A stretch of DNA of 23,142 nt from a virus: the IMG/VR virus record IMGVR_UViG_3300031857_001458, positions 1 through 23,142 of that record; one strand, 5' to 3'. The translations under genes were made by a program, and so were the position numbers. Of the stretch, positions 1 through 7,563 are shown piece by piece. The first letter of the stretch is position 1. Each line of letters begins with the position of its first letter. The notes beneath the pieces are model-generated. The model saw nothing but the letters and a program-made list of their open reading frames with translations, made no database searches and was not told the DNA's origin.

Positions 1-7
1 ATACATT

Positions 8-21
8 TGTCAACGTTGACA
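8..21. promoter_or_regulatory. 14-bp perfect palindrome containing TTGACA on both strands
   Basis: TGTCAACGTTGACA reads the same on both strands. TTGACA occurs at 16-21 on plus and at 13-8 on minus. A minus-strand promoter serving genes beyond the window edge is possible; its -10 would lie outside the window. Confidence 0.35.
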
Positions 22-45
22 TATCAATCCTTCAATTGAAAGCAA

Positions 46-62
46 GGGAGCCGAAGCCCCCC
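46..62 (-). terminator. UUCG hairpin, copy B, possible terminator
   Basis: The same 17 bases as copy A (GGGAGCCGAAGCCCCCC on plus). Here it is four bases after the stop of the 215-aa gene and is followed on the minus strand by TTGCTTT, so a Rho-independent terminator is plausible. Confidence 0.55.
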
Positions 63-66
63 TGAC

Positions 67-714
67 CTACTTTACTTTGCCACCACGCTTGAAAGTACCA
101 GCTAAACGATCAACATGAACTGGTGCAGATGCAGCTTTTTTAGGCATTGCTACGGGAGCGCCCGACTCAACAGTCCCCCCCGTAGCGAAAGGCTTTTTTG
201 CCGCACCGCCTTTTTTGAAGCCACCCGGACCATTAACGACGCCGCCAGTCTTGAAGCCACCCGGACCATTAACCACACCGCCGGTCTTCAAGCCTTTATG
301 GGCTTTGGATGCTTTCATCGACTCGTGATGCTTCATCTCTTTTTCGAGATTCGACATCTTTTTAGCTTCCTTGGCGTGCATCTTAGGAGTCTCACCACCG
401 TTTTTCATAGGTGCCGGTGGAATCATCGGACGACCTTCCATTGGAGGGCGACCCGCCATCGGAGGGGAATCCGACATTGGAGGACGACCAGCCGCCGGTG
501 GAAGTGTAGGTGGCGAAGGACGGCGACCCTTACGAGCTGCCATACGACGTGCGGCACCCGCTGAAGGCATTGCTGGACCACCCGCTGCTGGAGCATTAGC
601 CAATGCCCCCATGATGCCGCCGTCCATCTTCTTGACGGTACCACCCTTTTTGAGCTTAAGCGTTATGCTTGGCTCAGTGGTCATCATTTTGACCATTGGT
701 TTAAATTGACCCAT
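67..714 (-). CDS. 215-aa low-complexity protein with GG repeats
   Basis: Begins MGQFKPMVKMMTTEPSITLK. The protein is built of Lys-Gly-Gly motifs (KLKKGGTVKKMDGG near residue 21), an Ala/Pro/Arg-rich middle with PPM and GRPPM repeats (about 60-100), a charged helix rich in Met, Lys and His (EAKKMSNLEKEMKHHESMKA), and a C-terminal part of KTGGVVNGPGGF repeats (two perfect copies, encoded by 36-bp units at 215-286), followed by KKGGAAKKPFATGG and FKRGGKVK. Very basic; it could bind DNA inside the head or be part of the head-tail joint, but this rests on composition only. AGGAG lies eight bases before the ATG at 714. Similar GG-x-V motifs occur in the 1313-aa protein. Confidence 0.68.
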   Translation of the reverse strand: MGQFKPMVKMMTTEPSITLKLKKGGTVKKMDGGIMGALANAPAAGGPAMPSAGAARRMAARKGRRPSPPTLPPAAGRPPMSDSPPMAGRPPMEGRPMIPPAPMKNGGETPKMHAKEAKKMSNLEKEMKHHESMKASKAHKGLKTGGVVNGPGGFKTGGVVNGPGGFKKGGAAKKPFATGGTVESGAPVAMPKKAASAPVHVDRLAGTFKRGGKVK

Positions 715-726
715 GATTATGTCTCC

Positions 727-1176
727 TTAAACTTTTTGAGCGTATGTAACGGTCAAGCGAATTACACCTTGAGTCGTTACAATCGTGCCGTTAGGGTCAA
801 GTGTGATGACAACAGAGGTATTGCTACCAATGTCAGCCATTGCGCTCAACTGTGCGGCAGTAAAGGATAAGGCAATCCGGCCACCAGCAAACACATCGGT
901 CGAAGATACATACTGAGTACCTGCGGCGGCGGTGCCAATGGTCATGGGGATTGTTGTAGCGGTACCTGCGCCCACTACTTCATCCACAGTCATATCCACA
1001 AAAAAATCGAGAATCTGTGAAGAAGCAGGTAGGGTAATTGTTGCACTAGTTGCGGTTCCAGCGGCGGCGGTAGTAACAGTAGTTGTCTGACTTAAAACGA
1101 CGAAACCGCCATTTGTAGTGTCAGACAATGCATCAGAACCGGAGCGCAAAGCAGAACCGAAGTAGGTTTGTGCCAT
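727..1176 (-). CDS. 149-aa Thr/Ala-rich structural protein
   Basis: Begins MAQTYFGSALRSGSDALSDT and is rich in Thr, Ala, Val and Gly, with many alternating hydrophobic positions (SATITLPASSQILDFFVDM, GGRIALSFTAAQLSAMAD, VIRLTVTYAQKV). This composition suggests a beta-sandwich, as in head fibres, decoration proteins or tail-related proteins. The position right after the MCP supports a virion protein. I do not recognise a more precise family. AGGAG lies seven bases before the ATG at 1176, but it can pair with CUCCU just upstream. The two identical UUCG hairpins flank this gene and the next on the 5' and 3' sides. Confidence 0.72.
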   Translation of the reverse strand: MAQTYFGSALRSGSDALSDTTNGGFVVLSQTTTVTTAAAGTATSATITLPASSQILDFFVDMTVDEVVGAGTATTIPMTIGTAAAGTQYVSSTDVFAGGRIALSFTAAQLSAMADIGSNTSVVITLDPNGTIVTTQGVIRLTVTYAQKV

Positions 1177-1196
1177 TTTCGTTCTCCTGTGAGGAG

Positions 1197-1213
1197 GGGA
1201 GCCGAAGCCCCCC
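1197..1213 (-). promoter_or_regulatory. UUCG hairpin behind the MCP gene (copy A)
   Basis: GGGAGCCGAAGCCCCCC on the plus strand; in the minus-strand RNA GGGGGC and GCUCCC pair around a UUCG tetraloop. It lies nine bases after the MCP stop. CUCCUCACAGGAG follows (1196-1184), so the RNA continues into a second short stem that includes the ribosome-binding site of the next gene. There is no U run, so it is more likely a mRNA stabiliser or partial terminator than a full stop. Confidence 0.55.
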
Positions 1214-1220
1214 GACCAAT

Positions 1221-2135
1221 TTAAACGCCCGGTGTGCCGTACATCGCACGCCAGTCGGTGAAGCCAACGTCGTAACGCTCGGTCGCCTTATAGCGCATCG
1301 AGTCAGTTTCGAAATCGCCTTCCATAGTTTTTTCCAGCTTACGACGCATCATGAGCTTCATACCTTCTGGAGCGTCGGTCTGTACCCACCAAGCTGTAGC
1401 CGATGTCAGACGTGACATAACTGTCGCGCCGTCAGCCAATAAGCCGATTGACTTAATTGGGTTAACGTCGTTGTTTGCAGTACCAGCACGCAAGACAGAC
1501 TTCAACAGAACTTCAGCTTGGAATACGTTACCGGGGGCAACTACGAGTTGCTTAGGTACCAAACGGATTTTCTTGCCGTTGTTGTCTACTGCTTGGCGAA
1601 TCTGAATCAACATTTGTTCCAGAGAAGTCTGGGACAAGTTAGCAGCAGTTGATAACAGGTTAGATGTAACACCATTGACGATCGGGTGTGAAGCCGAGTT
1701 CAATTGTACGCCATCACCGCCGGGATAAGAACTATTGAAGGCCACGTTCAGAACGTTAGCCGACAGCGTTTCTTTAGTCTCAATCAGAGATTGTGCCAAG
1801 TGCTTAGCATAAGTCTGGCCGATACGGATATGATCACCGTCTTCAACCAACACTTTAGTCAGCGCGAAAGCCAAACCATAGACGTTGTACACGTAACGCT
1901 TCAGGAATAACACGCCACCTTGTTGATAGGTAACTGGAGTACCATCAGGCAATTGTGGGGCCACGCCGAAGCCGTACAATACTGGCTCTTCGTGGTAGTT
2001 ACGTGGAATACCTTGTTGCTCACGGAAAACGCGTGACCATTCATCTGCACGTTGATCGTAGATACCATCGAAGCACTCATTCAGAATCGGCTCGACGATA
2101 CTACGAAAGTCGGTACTTCTCATTGGAGCTGCCAT
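1221..2135 (-). CDS. Major capsid protein
   Basis: A 304-aa protein at the position expected for the MCP, after scaffold. It begins MAAPMRSTDFRSIVEPILNE and has a charged N-arm and helix, then YVYNVYGLAFALTKVLVEDG and a long helix, LAQSLIETKETLSANVLNVA. SSYPGGDGVQLNSASHPIVN then LSQTSLEQMLIQIRQAVDNN, KIRLVPKQLVVAPGNVFQAE and DWRAMYGTPGV at the end follow the HK97-fold capsid order of phages with this type of portal; the A-x-S-H-P...L-V-P-K-x-L-V-V-x-P strings are usual landmarks. AAGGGAGAGTAAAC leads to the ATG at 2135. A UUCG-looped hairpin follows the stop. Confidence 0.88.
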   Translation of the reverse strand: MAAPMRSTDFRSIVEPILNECFDGIYDQRADEWSRVFREQQGIPRNYHEEPVLYGFGVAPQLPDGTPVTYQQGGVLFLKRYVYNVYGLAFALTKVLVEDGDHIRIGQTYAKHLAQSLIETKETLSANVLNVAFNSSYPGGDGVQLNSASHPIVNGVTSNLLSTAANLSQTSLEQMLIQIRQAVDNNGKKIRLVPKQLVVAPGNVFQAEVLLKSVLRAGTANNDVNPIKSIGLLADGATVMSRLTSATAWWVQTDAPEGMKLMMRRKLEKTMEGDFETDSMRYKATERYDVGFTDWRAMYGTPGV

Positions 2136-2150
2136 GTTTACTCTCCCTTA

Positions 2151-2726
2151 TTAAATGGCTGTGCCAGCAGCAGGAGCAAACTGGTACTCACTGATGTTGA
2201 CGCGGACGATCGTATATGCATCGCCCCATGCGTTACCGGGATATGGTGCCAAATCAATAATACGCATTTGCGCACTATTACCAGCACCGACTAGAGTTGT
2301 GGATATAGTAGCCTGAGATAACCCAGTTACATTTGATCCAGCAGTCGCGTTTGTGAAGTCAGCTTCGTCGCCAATGCTAGACTGAGCTAATGAACCGTCA
2401 GCTTGGATTTCATAAACGATTTGTTGATCGGCATAAAAATATGCGACGCATGAACCAGTCTGGTATGCAGTATTTGCTGGCCAGTAATTGGAGACACGAC
2501 GACGACCAGTAGTATCAGTAAACTCTACACCAGCAAATGCGCCAACGAAGGCATCACCAGCTGCTGCAGGATTAATAACGCCACCAGTGACATATTTCAC
2601 GGGTTGACCCTTAAGAATATCGGACGAATAGGCCGATACGATACCGCCAGCCAGCGCCTGAGCACGGTCCAGACCCGAAGGGTGGAATGCTGGGCGAAGG
2701 CCAAATGGTGCGCTTGTAGCAGACAT
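2151..2726 (-). CDS. Capsid decoration-like structural protein, 191 aa
   Basis: Begins MSATSAPFGLRPAFHPSGLD and is rich in Ala, Gly, Ser and Thr with few lysines. ILKGQPVKYVTGGVINPAAA then FVGAFAGVEFTDTTGRRRVS and NYWPANTAY show the typical plan of head-associated structural proteins found next to phage MCPs. The last third is likely beta-rich (GSNVTGLSQATISTTLVGAG). It may decorate the capsid surface or stabilise it; a role as a head completion protein is also possible. TAGGAG lies eight bases before the ATG at 2726. It lies directly upstream of the MCP with a gap of 15 bases. Confidence 0.75.
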   Translation of the reverse strand: MSATSAPFGLRPAFHPSGLDRAQALAGGIVSAYSSDILKGQPVKYVTGGVINPAAAGDAFVGAFAGVEFTDTTGRRRVSNYWPANTAYQTGSCVAYFYADQQIVYEIQADGSLAQSSIGDEADFTNATAGSNVTGLSQATISTTLVGAGNSAQMRIIDLAPYPGNAWGDAYTIVRVNISEYQFAPAAGTAI

Positions 2727-2755
2727 TTAGTACTCCTAATTTGGATAGTACCGCG

Positions 2756-3298
2756 TCACTCGAAAGTGGGAACGGCAACGTGTTTATCAAGTTGATTCAT
2801 GCCATCGCCTTCAACTATACCAAGTCGCTTACCGTTGCTGTCTCGTACCGATTGTAACTCTTGGACTTGAACACGGATTTTATCCGCTTCATCTCTAGGA
2901 GCATAGTGGTGAACTTCTGCCATTAACGATTGGTAAATATCGTCAGGCATCTTGTACAGCACCATTTCGTTACAAGCAACAAATCCAACATGCTCACCCG
3001 CCTTAACTTTGTACGTATCAAAGCCCGGTAATTCCTCGGCTTTTACTGGTTCGTACCCTAGACGCATGCGCTTATGAATTGGGTCATAGCCATTTGTTGT
3101 TGAAAGCCAGCACAAATGATACCCCGGTATTGCTGGGGGAGTGGGCAGCGCCTCTTGAATCCACTCGTTGCGGAACATCTTACGACGCTCATCGCTGCTC
3201 ATCAATGCATCATCCGCTGAAACCCGACGGTCATCTTGCTCTGCGCGAGATTCACGGTTTCCAGCTGAATTATTCTTCTTCAATCGATCATCTTTCAT
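2756..3298 (-). CDS. 180-aa head-module protein of unknown role
   Basis: Begins MKDDRLKKNNSAGNRESRAE with a highly charged N-terminal tail. The folded part has PAIPGYHLCWLSTTNGYDPI then HKRMRLGYEPVKAEELPGFD, VKAGEHVGFVACNEMVLYKM, and a C-terminal segment RDEADKIRVQVQELQ. The string P-G-Y-H-L-C-W-L-S-T-x-N...D-P-I-x-x-R-M-R-L-G-Y is known to me from a protein next to the capsid genes in several podophages, where it is called a virion or structural protein without further role. AGGGAG lies seven bases before the ATG at 3298. It overlaps nothing but starts two bases after scaffold's end region, in one operon. Confidence 0.72.
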   Translation of the reverse strand: MKDDRLKKNNSAGNRESRAEQDDRRVSADDALMSSDERRKMFRNEWIQEALPTPPAIPGYHLCWLSTTNGYDPIHKRMRLGYEPVKAEELPGFDTYKVKAGEHVGFVACNEMVLYKMPDDIYQSLMAEVHHYAPRDEADKIRVQVQELQSVRDSNGKRLGIVEGDGMNQLDKHVAVPTFE

Positions 3299-3300
3299 GC

Positions 3301-4284
3301 TTATCTCCCTTGACTACGGTCATATTCAACATACTTACGGATCATTTTTTGGCGTTCGATGGGATCATCCCATTTACCGGCATCTTTCATTGCTTTGACT
3401 CGGTCGGGCGAAATTTTATATTCTCCCGGCCTACTCGATGCGCTAGATGCCTCACGCCCTGACCCTGTAACTACTGAACGGGGTGACTTACCCGATGAGC
3501 GATTTTCAGTACCGCGATTATACCTGTGTGGCATGTATTTTGTCAAGCGTTCGTCAAGTTCGGCCCAGTATTCATCGGTCGTGGGGTCCCATCCTTCGGC
3601 AGCTAAAGACTCGTCGATTTTAACTGCGACCGCTGAGTCGGTATCTTTCCCGTCAGGGTCGTACCAAGGATTTCGCTCCATCCAGACCGCCGCTTTCCGC
3701 TGCATCCGGACGTCGTTTCCATTTGGAACCGGTTGTCTAGGTGCGTCGGTAATGGCTCTCTTTTTAACGGCATCAAGTGATTCGGCTTGACGTCGAGCGT
3801 CGTACCACATCTCTTGAGCTTCAGCCAAAGCTTTACCATCCATCACCGAAGTGGCCTCGGCTATCTTGGATTTCGCATACTGCATCCGAAGGTTCGCGTC
3901 TTCGATGGATTTGTCTAGACGGGCCATATCGGCACCAACCGACTTTTTCTCCAGCAGCGAAAGACGCTCAGCAAGGTCTGAATTTTGCCGACGTAAAGAG
4001 TCGATCAGGTGGTTGGACTCCCTGACTTTACCCTTATGAATCTGCTTCTTCAGCTTTCGCTCTTCCCGACGGGCAGCACGAATTTCCTCGCGCTCCTCTT
4101 CGGTGCGACCCGCTACTTGGGCCTCAGCCTCGTCATCTGCCGCATGTTTCGCATCATCGTCATCATGATCACGGTCTTCGGCATCTACGACGCCACCTTC
4201 TTTTAATTCCTCGTCCAGAATGACGGTGGCTGAGCCATCGACATCCTCGGCGACCTGCAATTCTAACTTATCAGTATTGTTCAT
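3301..4284 (-). CDS. Capsid scaffolding protein
   Basis: A 327-aa protein typical of phage scaffolds: very acidic N-terminal third (DAEDRDHDDDDAKHAADDEA), long charged coiled-coil regions (REEIRAARREERKLKKQI and LIDSLRRQNSDLAERLSLLE, about residues 65-115), a linker with PRQPVPNGN, and a basic C-terminus with DRVKAMKDAGKWDD and MIRKYVEYDRSQGR that would bind the capsid protein. The stretch NPWYDPDGKDTDSAVAVKID in the middle is shared by scaffolds of several short-tailed phages. Position between portal and capsid genes agrees. GAGGA lies five bases before the ATG at 4284. No protease is encoded nearby, so the scaffold is probably released intact. Confidence 0.82.
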   Translation of the reverse strand: MNNTDKLELQVAEDVDGSATVILDEELKEGGVVDAEDRDHDDDDAKHAADDEAEAQVAGRTEEEREEIRAARREERKLKKQIHKGKVRESNHLIDSLRRQNSDLAERLSLLEKKSVGADMARLDKSIEDANLRMQYAKSKIAEATSVMDGKALAEAQEMWYDARRQAESLDAVKKRAITDAPRQPVPNGNDVRMQRKAAVWMERNPWYDPDGKDTDSAVAVKIDESLAAEGWDPTTDEYWAELDERLTKYMPHRYNRGTENRSSGKSPRSVVTGSGREASSASSRPGEYKISPDRVKAMKDAGKWDDPIERQKMIRKYVEYDRSQGR

Positions 4285-4294
4285 ATATCCTCGC

Positions 4295-4720
4295 TTACAA
4301 GAACGCTTTAACCTTCAACGGGTCAGACGTGACTTTAGCAATCACCTCATGATCATTGAAGATTGAAAATAGTGCCGTCTCTTCATCATTCATTGGCACT
4401 TCCCATCGATCGCCGCCCCACTTGGGCATACGAACAAAATCTCCGACTTCGACCCAGCTACCTTCCGGCCAAGGCTCCATCGTATCGCGTTTTTTGAAAG
4501 CAAGGGGGCCAACCGCTATCACTTTCGCGACTTGGTTATTCCACTTTTCGGTTTCTTTGGTTTCCTCAACCAGTACGATTCCGGATTTGGTAACTGTACG
4601 CGGGGTTTGCCTCCACTGTACCAAAACACGTCCACCTACTGGTGCTGCGCCGGGGTCCACCTCAGGAAATGCTTCCTTTAACGCGGCTTCATTCGAAGCT
4701 ACCGGTTCATTCATCTTCAT
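4295..4720 (-). CDS. GroES-like co-chaperonin (Cpn10 family)
   Basis: This 141-aa protein has the GroES beta-barrel order: GGRVLVQW at 29-36, then the mobile loop with TKSGIVLVEE (44-53), VAKVIAVGP (about 64-72), GSWVEVGDFVRMPKWGGDR near 88-106 and FNDHEVIAKV near the end. The tripeptide IVL at 48-50 is the same as the part of E. coli GroES that binds GroEL, so the loop is likely functional. Phage co-chaperonins such as T4 gp31 help host GroEL fold the capsid protein, and this gene sits among the head genes, close to scaffold and MCP. About 25 extra residues precede the barrel. The ATG at 4720 has AGGA five bases upstream; an ATG two codons later is also possible. Confidence 0.87.
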   Translation of the reverse strand: MKMNEPVASNEAALKEAFPEVDPGAAPVGGRVLVQWRQTPRTVTKSGIVLVEETKETEKWNNQVAKVIAVGPLAFKKRDTMEPWPEGSWVEVGDFVRMPKWGGDRWEVPMNDEETALFSIFNDHEVIAKVTSDPLKVKAFL

Positions 4721-4898
4721 CTCTATCCTTTTCTTCCAAAAGGTCGTTTATAATGTCTAGAGCCAATTGCAGCCCTTGACGCTGTCCTACAAGCTGTTTG
4801 TAGGATTCAAAAGAGGACGCGTGACCGTCCCCTAGTGATTCGGATATCGCAGTCTTACGCTTTTCAATCAAAGCGATGATTTGCTCTACGTAATTCAT
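4707..4898 (-). CDS. Unknown 63-aa helical protein
   Basis: Begins MNYVEQIIALIEKRKTAISE and ends LQLALDIINDLLEEKDRDED. Two helices with regularly spaced hydrophobic residues suggest a helical hairpin or short coiled coil. It lies between the portal and the co-chaperonin genes and overlaps both neighbours (ATGA at the start, 14 bases at the end), so it is translated with them. No homologue is recognised; a small head-assembly factor is possible. Confidence 0.7.
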   Translation of the reverse strand: MNYVEQIIALIEKRKTAISESLGDGHASSFESYKQLVGQRQGLQLALDIINDLLEEKDRDEDE

Positions 4899-5074
4899 GC
4901 GTTGCTTTTGTCAATGCCTTTGTTCTTGGTGAAATCACCGTGGTCGCTGTTTGCTTTCGGCATGGTAGCAGTACCTTGTTCGGTATATGTATCACCGGTT
5001 ACCCATGCACCTGCGGCCACACGAGTGCGTTGACGAACTTGCTCGGATTGTAATTCTTTAACTTCCTTGTCCAT
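4895..5074 (-). CDS. Unknown 59-aa protein after the portal
   Basis: Begins MDKEVKELQSEQVRQRTRVA and continues AGAWVTGDTYTEQGTATMP, ending with a basic HGDFTKNKGIDKS. The ATG at 5074 has a very strong AGGAGG six bases upstream, inside the portal gene, which it overlaps by 17 bases. The stop overlaps the next ATG as ATGA. Neither membrane segment nor domain is visible. A virion or assembly role is suggested by its position only. Confidence 0.72.
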   Translation of the reverse strand: MDKEVKELQSEQVRQRTRVAAGAWVTGDTYTEQGTATMPKANSDHGDFTKNKGIDKSNA

Positions 5075-7562
5075 TTGGACCTCCTAGATTGTTTTGTGCT
5101 TCTTGAAGTACAGATAATGCGGTTTTCTCTTGTTCATGCTGCAATACCGCAGCATTATGAGAAATTTCCGCTGCGTGAATGCGTTCATCAGTGAGGTTAT
5201 CCACTGAATTTAACGCTACTTTCACTTGCTGATCTTTGATGGCCTTCATAGTGTCGTCTTCCTGCTTCTCACGACGAAGTCCCATCTCGATCTCATCGCG
5301 TTTAGCGCGACGCTGAGTCTCAGCAAGAGATGTTTCTTTGAGTACCTGATCACTCGGACTCATTGGGGGCTGCGGTTTGTACTGCGCAGCTTGTTGTGCC
5401 ATATGCTGAATCACCGGCAATACTTTGCTGAATATCTGTTGAGCATCCAGATTGGTATGCTGAGAAGATAATGCGAATAGCTTGTCGATTTGTCCAACGA
5501 CTTCCGGTGATACGTAATCCTCTACTGATTCACCCACTGAACTCTCAACATATTTCCGCATATTCTCCGAATACCACAAGACCAAATGCTGCTTAACGTG
5601 TTCAATTGCATGAGGCATGTAAATAGGCGCGATAATAGGATTTGAACCATAAATCGGGTTCTGAGCGTAGTCAAATAACGTCTGCAAATGCGCCAAATGG
5701 TTCTGATGGGCGTATGCAAATGCCGGGCGACCCAACGACATTGCCACATTTTCCTCTGCAGCATTGATCTCCACCGGTTCGGGTGAATGAGGCATCAATT
5801 CCTTGATATTCGGCACCTTCATCTGCTTCAGAACACGCTTTACGATAGCTTGCGGGTCCATCACACCGGGGTAAGCTTTATCGAGCGCTATTACTGCTTG
5901 GTTCTGCGCCATTCTCTGGGTTTCCGAGAATATGTGCGGGTCACTCACTGGTATTACGTCGGTATTCTTGACGAAGTCTTCACGTGATATCTTGAGGTCA
6001 ACCACCGCATCGCCCTTGCGTTGATCATCCAAATACCATCGATTGATACGTCCGAGTACCCTGAGCAAACGTCCTTGGGAGTGGTGAAGGCGTGCGTGAA
6101 TACTGGAGAATACCGCCGCACCTTGCTCGATTAACGCTTGGGTAGTTCCGACCGGTGCGTTAGATGTGATGTCGGCTATTTTTTCTTCCGACGTGGTCAC
6201 TACACCCTTTGCCGCATTGGTTAACCACCCCAAAAGTTCCATCAGAACCGGTGAAGGTGGGTTGAATGGCATAGGCATAGCTATCTTGCGAATATCATCA
6301 ACACCCGGAGCACCCTCGATCTCAGCGATTTGGGTAACTTCAACTGTCTGCGATTGGCCCGAAATCTTCGCGCCTTTAAGCTTGAGCATCGTCGCGGCAT
6401 TGTTGATATGCGCCGAATCTAGCAATGCACGTAAAGAACCGGTCAACGCTGCGGCCAAACCGCCAATCAAATGCGGGAAACCGATCGCAAGTGCGCCACG
6501 CCATGGGATGAACTTGAATTCGATGACGTGGTCCAGCTTCGTCATTGTCTCGTCGCCTTCTTCCCAGTTACGATAAAGACCTACGACCGTATCATCGATC
6601 TCGTCGATCATCATGATGTACGGTGCGATTTCGCCTTTCGACACTTCGTCGTCGTCTTCTTCCATCGTGACGTACACGTGGTACAAGCGGCGCAGTCCGT
6701 CGATGTTCTCATCAGGCTGCACACCCTCGACTTTATTATTCGCTTTTTTCGCGGCACTGGCCTCAGGTTCCGCAGTGGCACGGATGATCTCAATGTCGCG
6801 ATACATGCCGGATGACACCCGGCGCTCGAATTCGAGCTGCGTGATATCCTGGACTTCAGACGCCCGTTGCGCAGTATAGAAATTGGCCGCTGAAAACGGC
6901 AAAATCATGTTGTCTACTGGGATGAATTCTGCACATGGACGCTTCTTTTGCTCGTCATACCAGAGCTTCATGTATTGAGACCCGCCAAGTGGTAGCTGAG
7001 TAAGCAGCTGCTCCATCTCGTCGCGGAATTCTTCAATCTGTTCGGTCAACTGCCAATTCATCCAGTCGCGCTTGCGTTCAGCGGTCTTGGTCTTATCATC
7101 ATCATTTTCGCCGAGAATGTTAGTTCGCACCGGACCGTCTGGTGGGAATAACTCCTTGATGGCGCGAGACATGAAATCGACACATGCTTCAGCCATGACC
7201 GGGTGCACAACACGAGAGGCACCTTGGAACATCGCGCCACCGGGCGCGTCATTACCCAGACCTGTACGTTTAATGCCTTCTTCGTACTGCTTATCACGCT
7301 CTTTACGGGCTTCGCGATCTTTATCAATCAACGAGAGCATCGTGGTAGCCATCGTCTGTAGTCTGCTTGCCGAAATGTCCTCGGCCAGATTACGATAAAA
7401 ATCGTCATCCTCCATCGGACCTTCTTCCATCTTAACTATGGCCGACCCGTCAGGCAGTTCTTCTACATCCGATTCCATCAAATCGATGTCTACAATCAGA
7501 CCTTCTTCGTCTTCAGGTCCCATCGGTAAATCCATTTGCGGCTGTGGGAATGGTTCATCCAT
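5058..7562 (-). CDS. Portal protein
   Basis: This 834-aa protein is the portal, the ring at the capsid vertex through which DNA passes. The start is acidic (MDEPFPQPQMDLPMGPEDEE). GAMFQGASRVVHPVMAEACV and FMSRAIKELFPPDGPVR are at about residues 110-150. The core has PVDNMILPFSA, FKFIPWRGALAIGFPHLIGG and LRALLDSAHINNAA. The segment ITSNAPVGTTQALIEQGA then FSSIHARLHHSQGRLLRVLGR is the characteristic stem and crown part of this portal type. The last 170 residues are Gln/Ala-rich and helical. The gene order, just after terminase and before scaffold and capsid, supports it. AGGA lies seven bases before the ATG at 7562. The 3' end carries the ribosome-binding site of the next gene. Confidence 0.9.
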   Translation of the reverse strand: MDEPFPQPQMDLPMGPEDEEGLIVDIDLMESDVEELPDGSAIVKMEEGPMEDDDFYRNLAEDISASRLQTMATTMLSLIDKDREARKERDKQYEEGIKRTGLGNDAPGGAMFQGASRVVHPVMAEACVDFMSRAIKELFPPDGPVRTNILGENDDDKTKTAERKRDWMNWQLTEQIEEFRDEMEQLLTQLPLGGSQYMKLWYDEQKKRPCAEFIPVDNMILPFSAANFYTAQRASEVQDITQLEFERRVSSGMYRDIEIIRATAEPEASAAKKANNKVEGVQPDENIDGLRRLYHVYVTMEEDDDEVSKGEIAPYIMMIDEIDDTVVGLYRNWEEGDETMTKLDHVIEFKFIPWRGALAIGFPHLIGGLAAALTGSLRALLDSAHINNAATMLKLKGAKISGQSQTVEVTQIAEIEGAPGVDDIRKIAMPMPFNPPSPVLMELLGWLTNAAKGVVTTSEEKIADITSNAPVGTTQALIEQGAAVFSSIHARLHHSQGRLLRVLGRINRWYLDDQRKGDAVVDLKISREDFVKNTDVIPVSDPHIFSETQRMAQNQAVIALDKAYPGVMDPQAIVKRVLKQMKVPNIKELMPHSPEPVEINAAEENVAMSLGRPAFAYAHQNHLAHLQTLFDYAQNPIYGSNPIIAPIYMPHAIEHVKQHLVLWYSENMRKYVESSVGESVEDYVSPEVVGQIDKLFALSSQHTNLDAQQIFSKVLPVIQHMAQQAAQYKPQPPMSPSDQVLKETSLAETQRRAKRDEIEMGLRREKQEDDTMKAIKDQQVKVALNSVDNLTDERIHAAEISHNAAVLQHEQEKTALSVLQEAQNNLGGPNGQGS

Positions 7563-7563
7563 A

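Noticed and set aside
115-709. Plus-strand open frames opposite the GG-repeat protein
   Set aside because: The repetitive, GC-rich coding sequence leaves both strands open. Product is Arg/His/Trp-rich and low in complexity; no promoter or start signals.
6166-6576. Plus-strand open frame of 136 codons opposite the portal
   Set aside because: Antisense to a strongly supported portal gene, no ribosome-binding site, no recognisable product.
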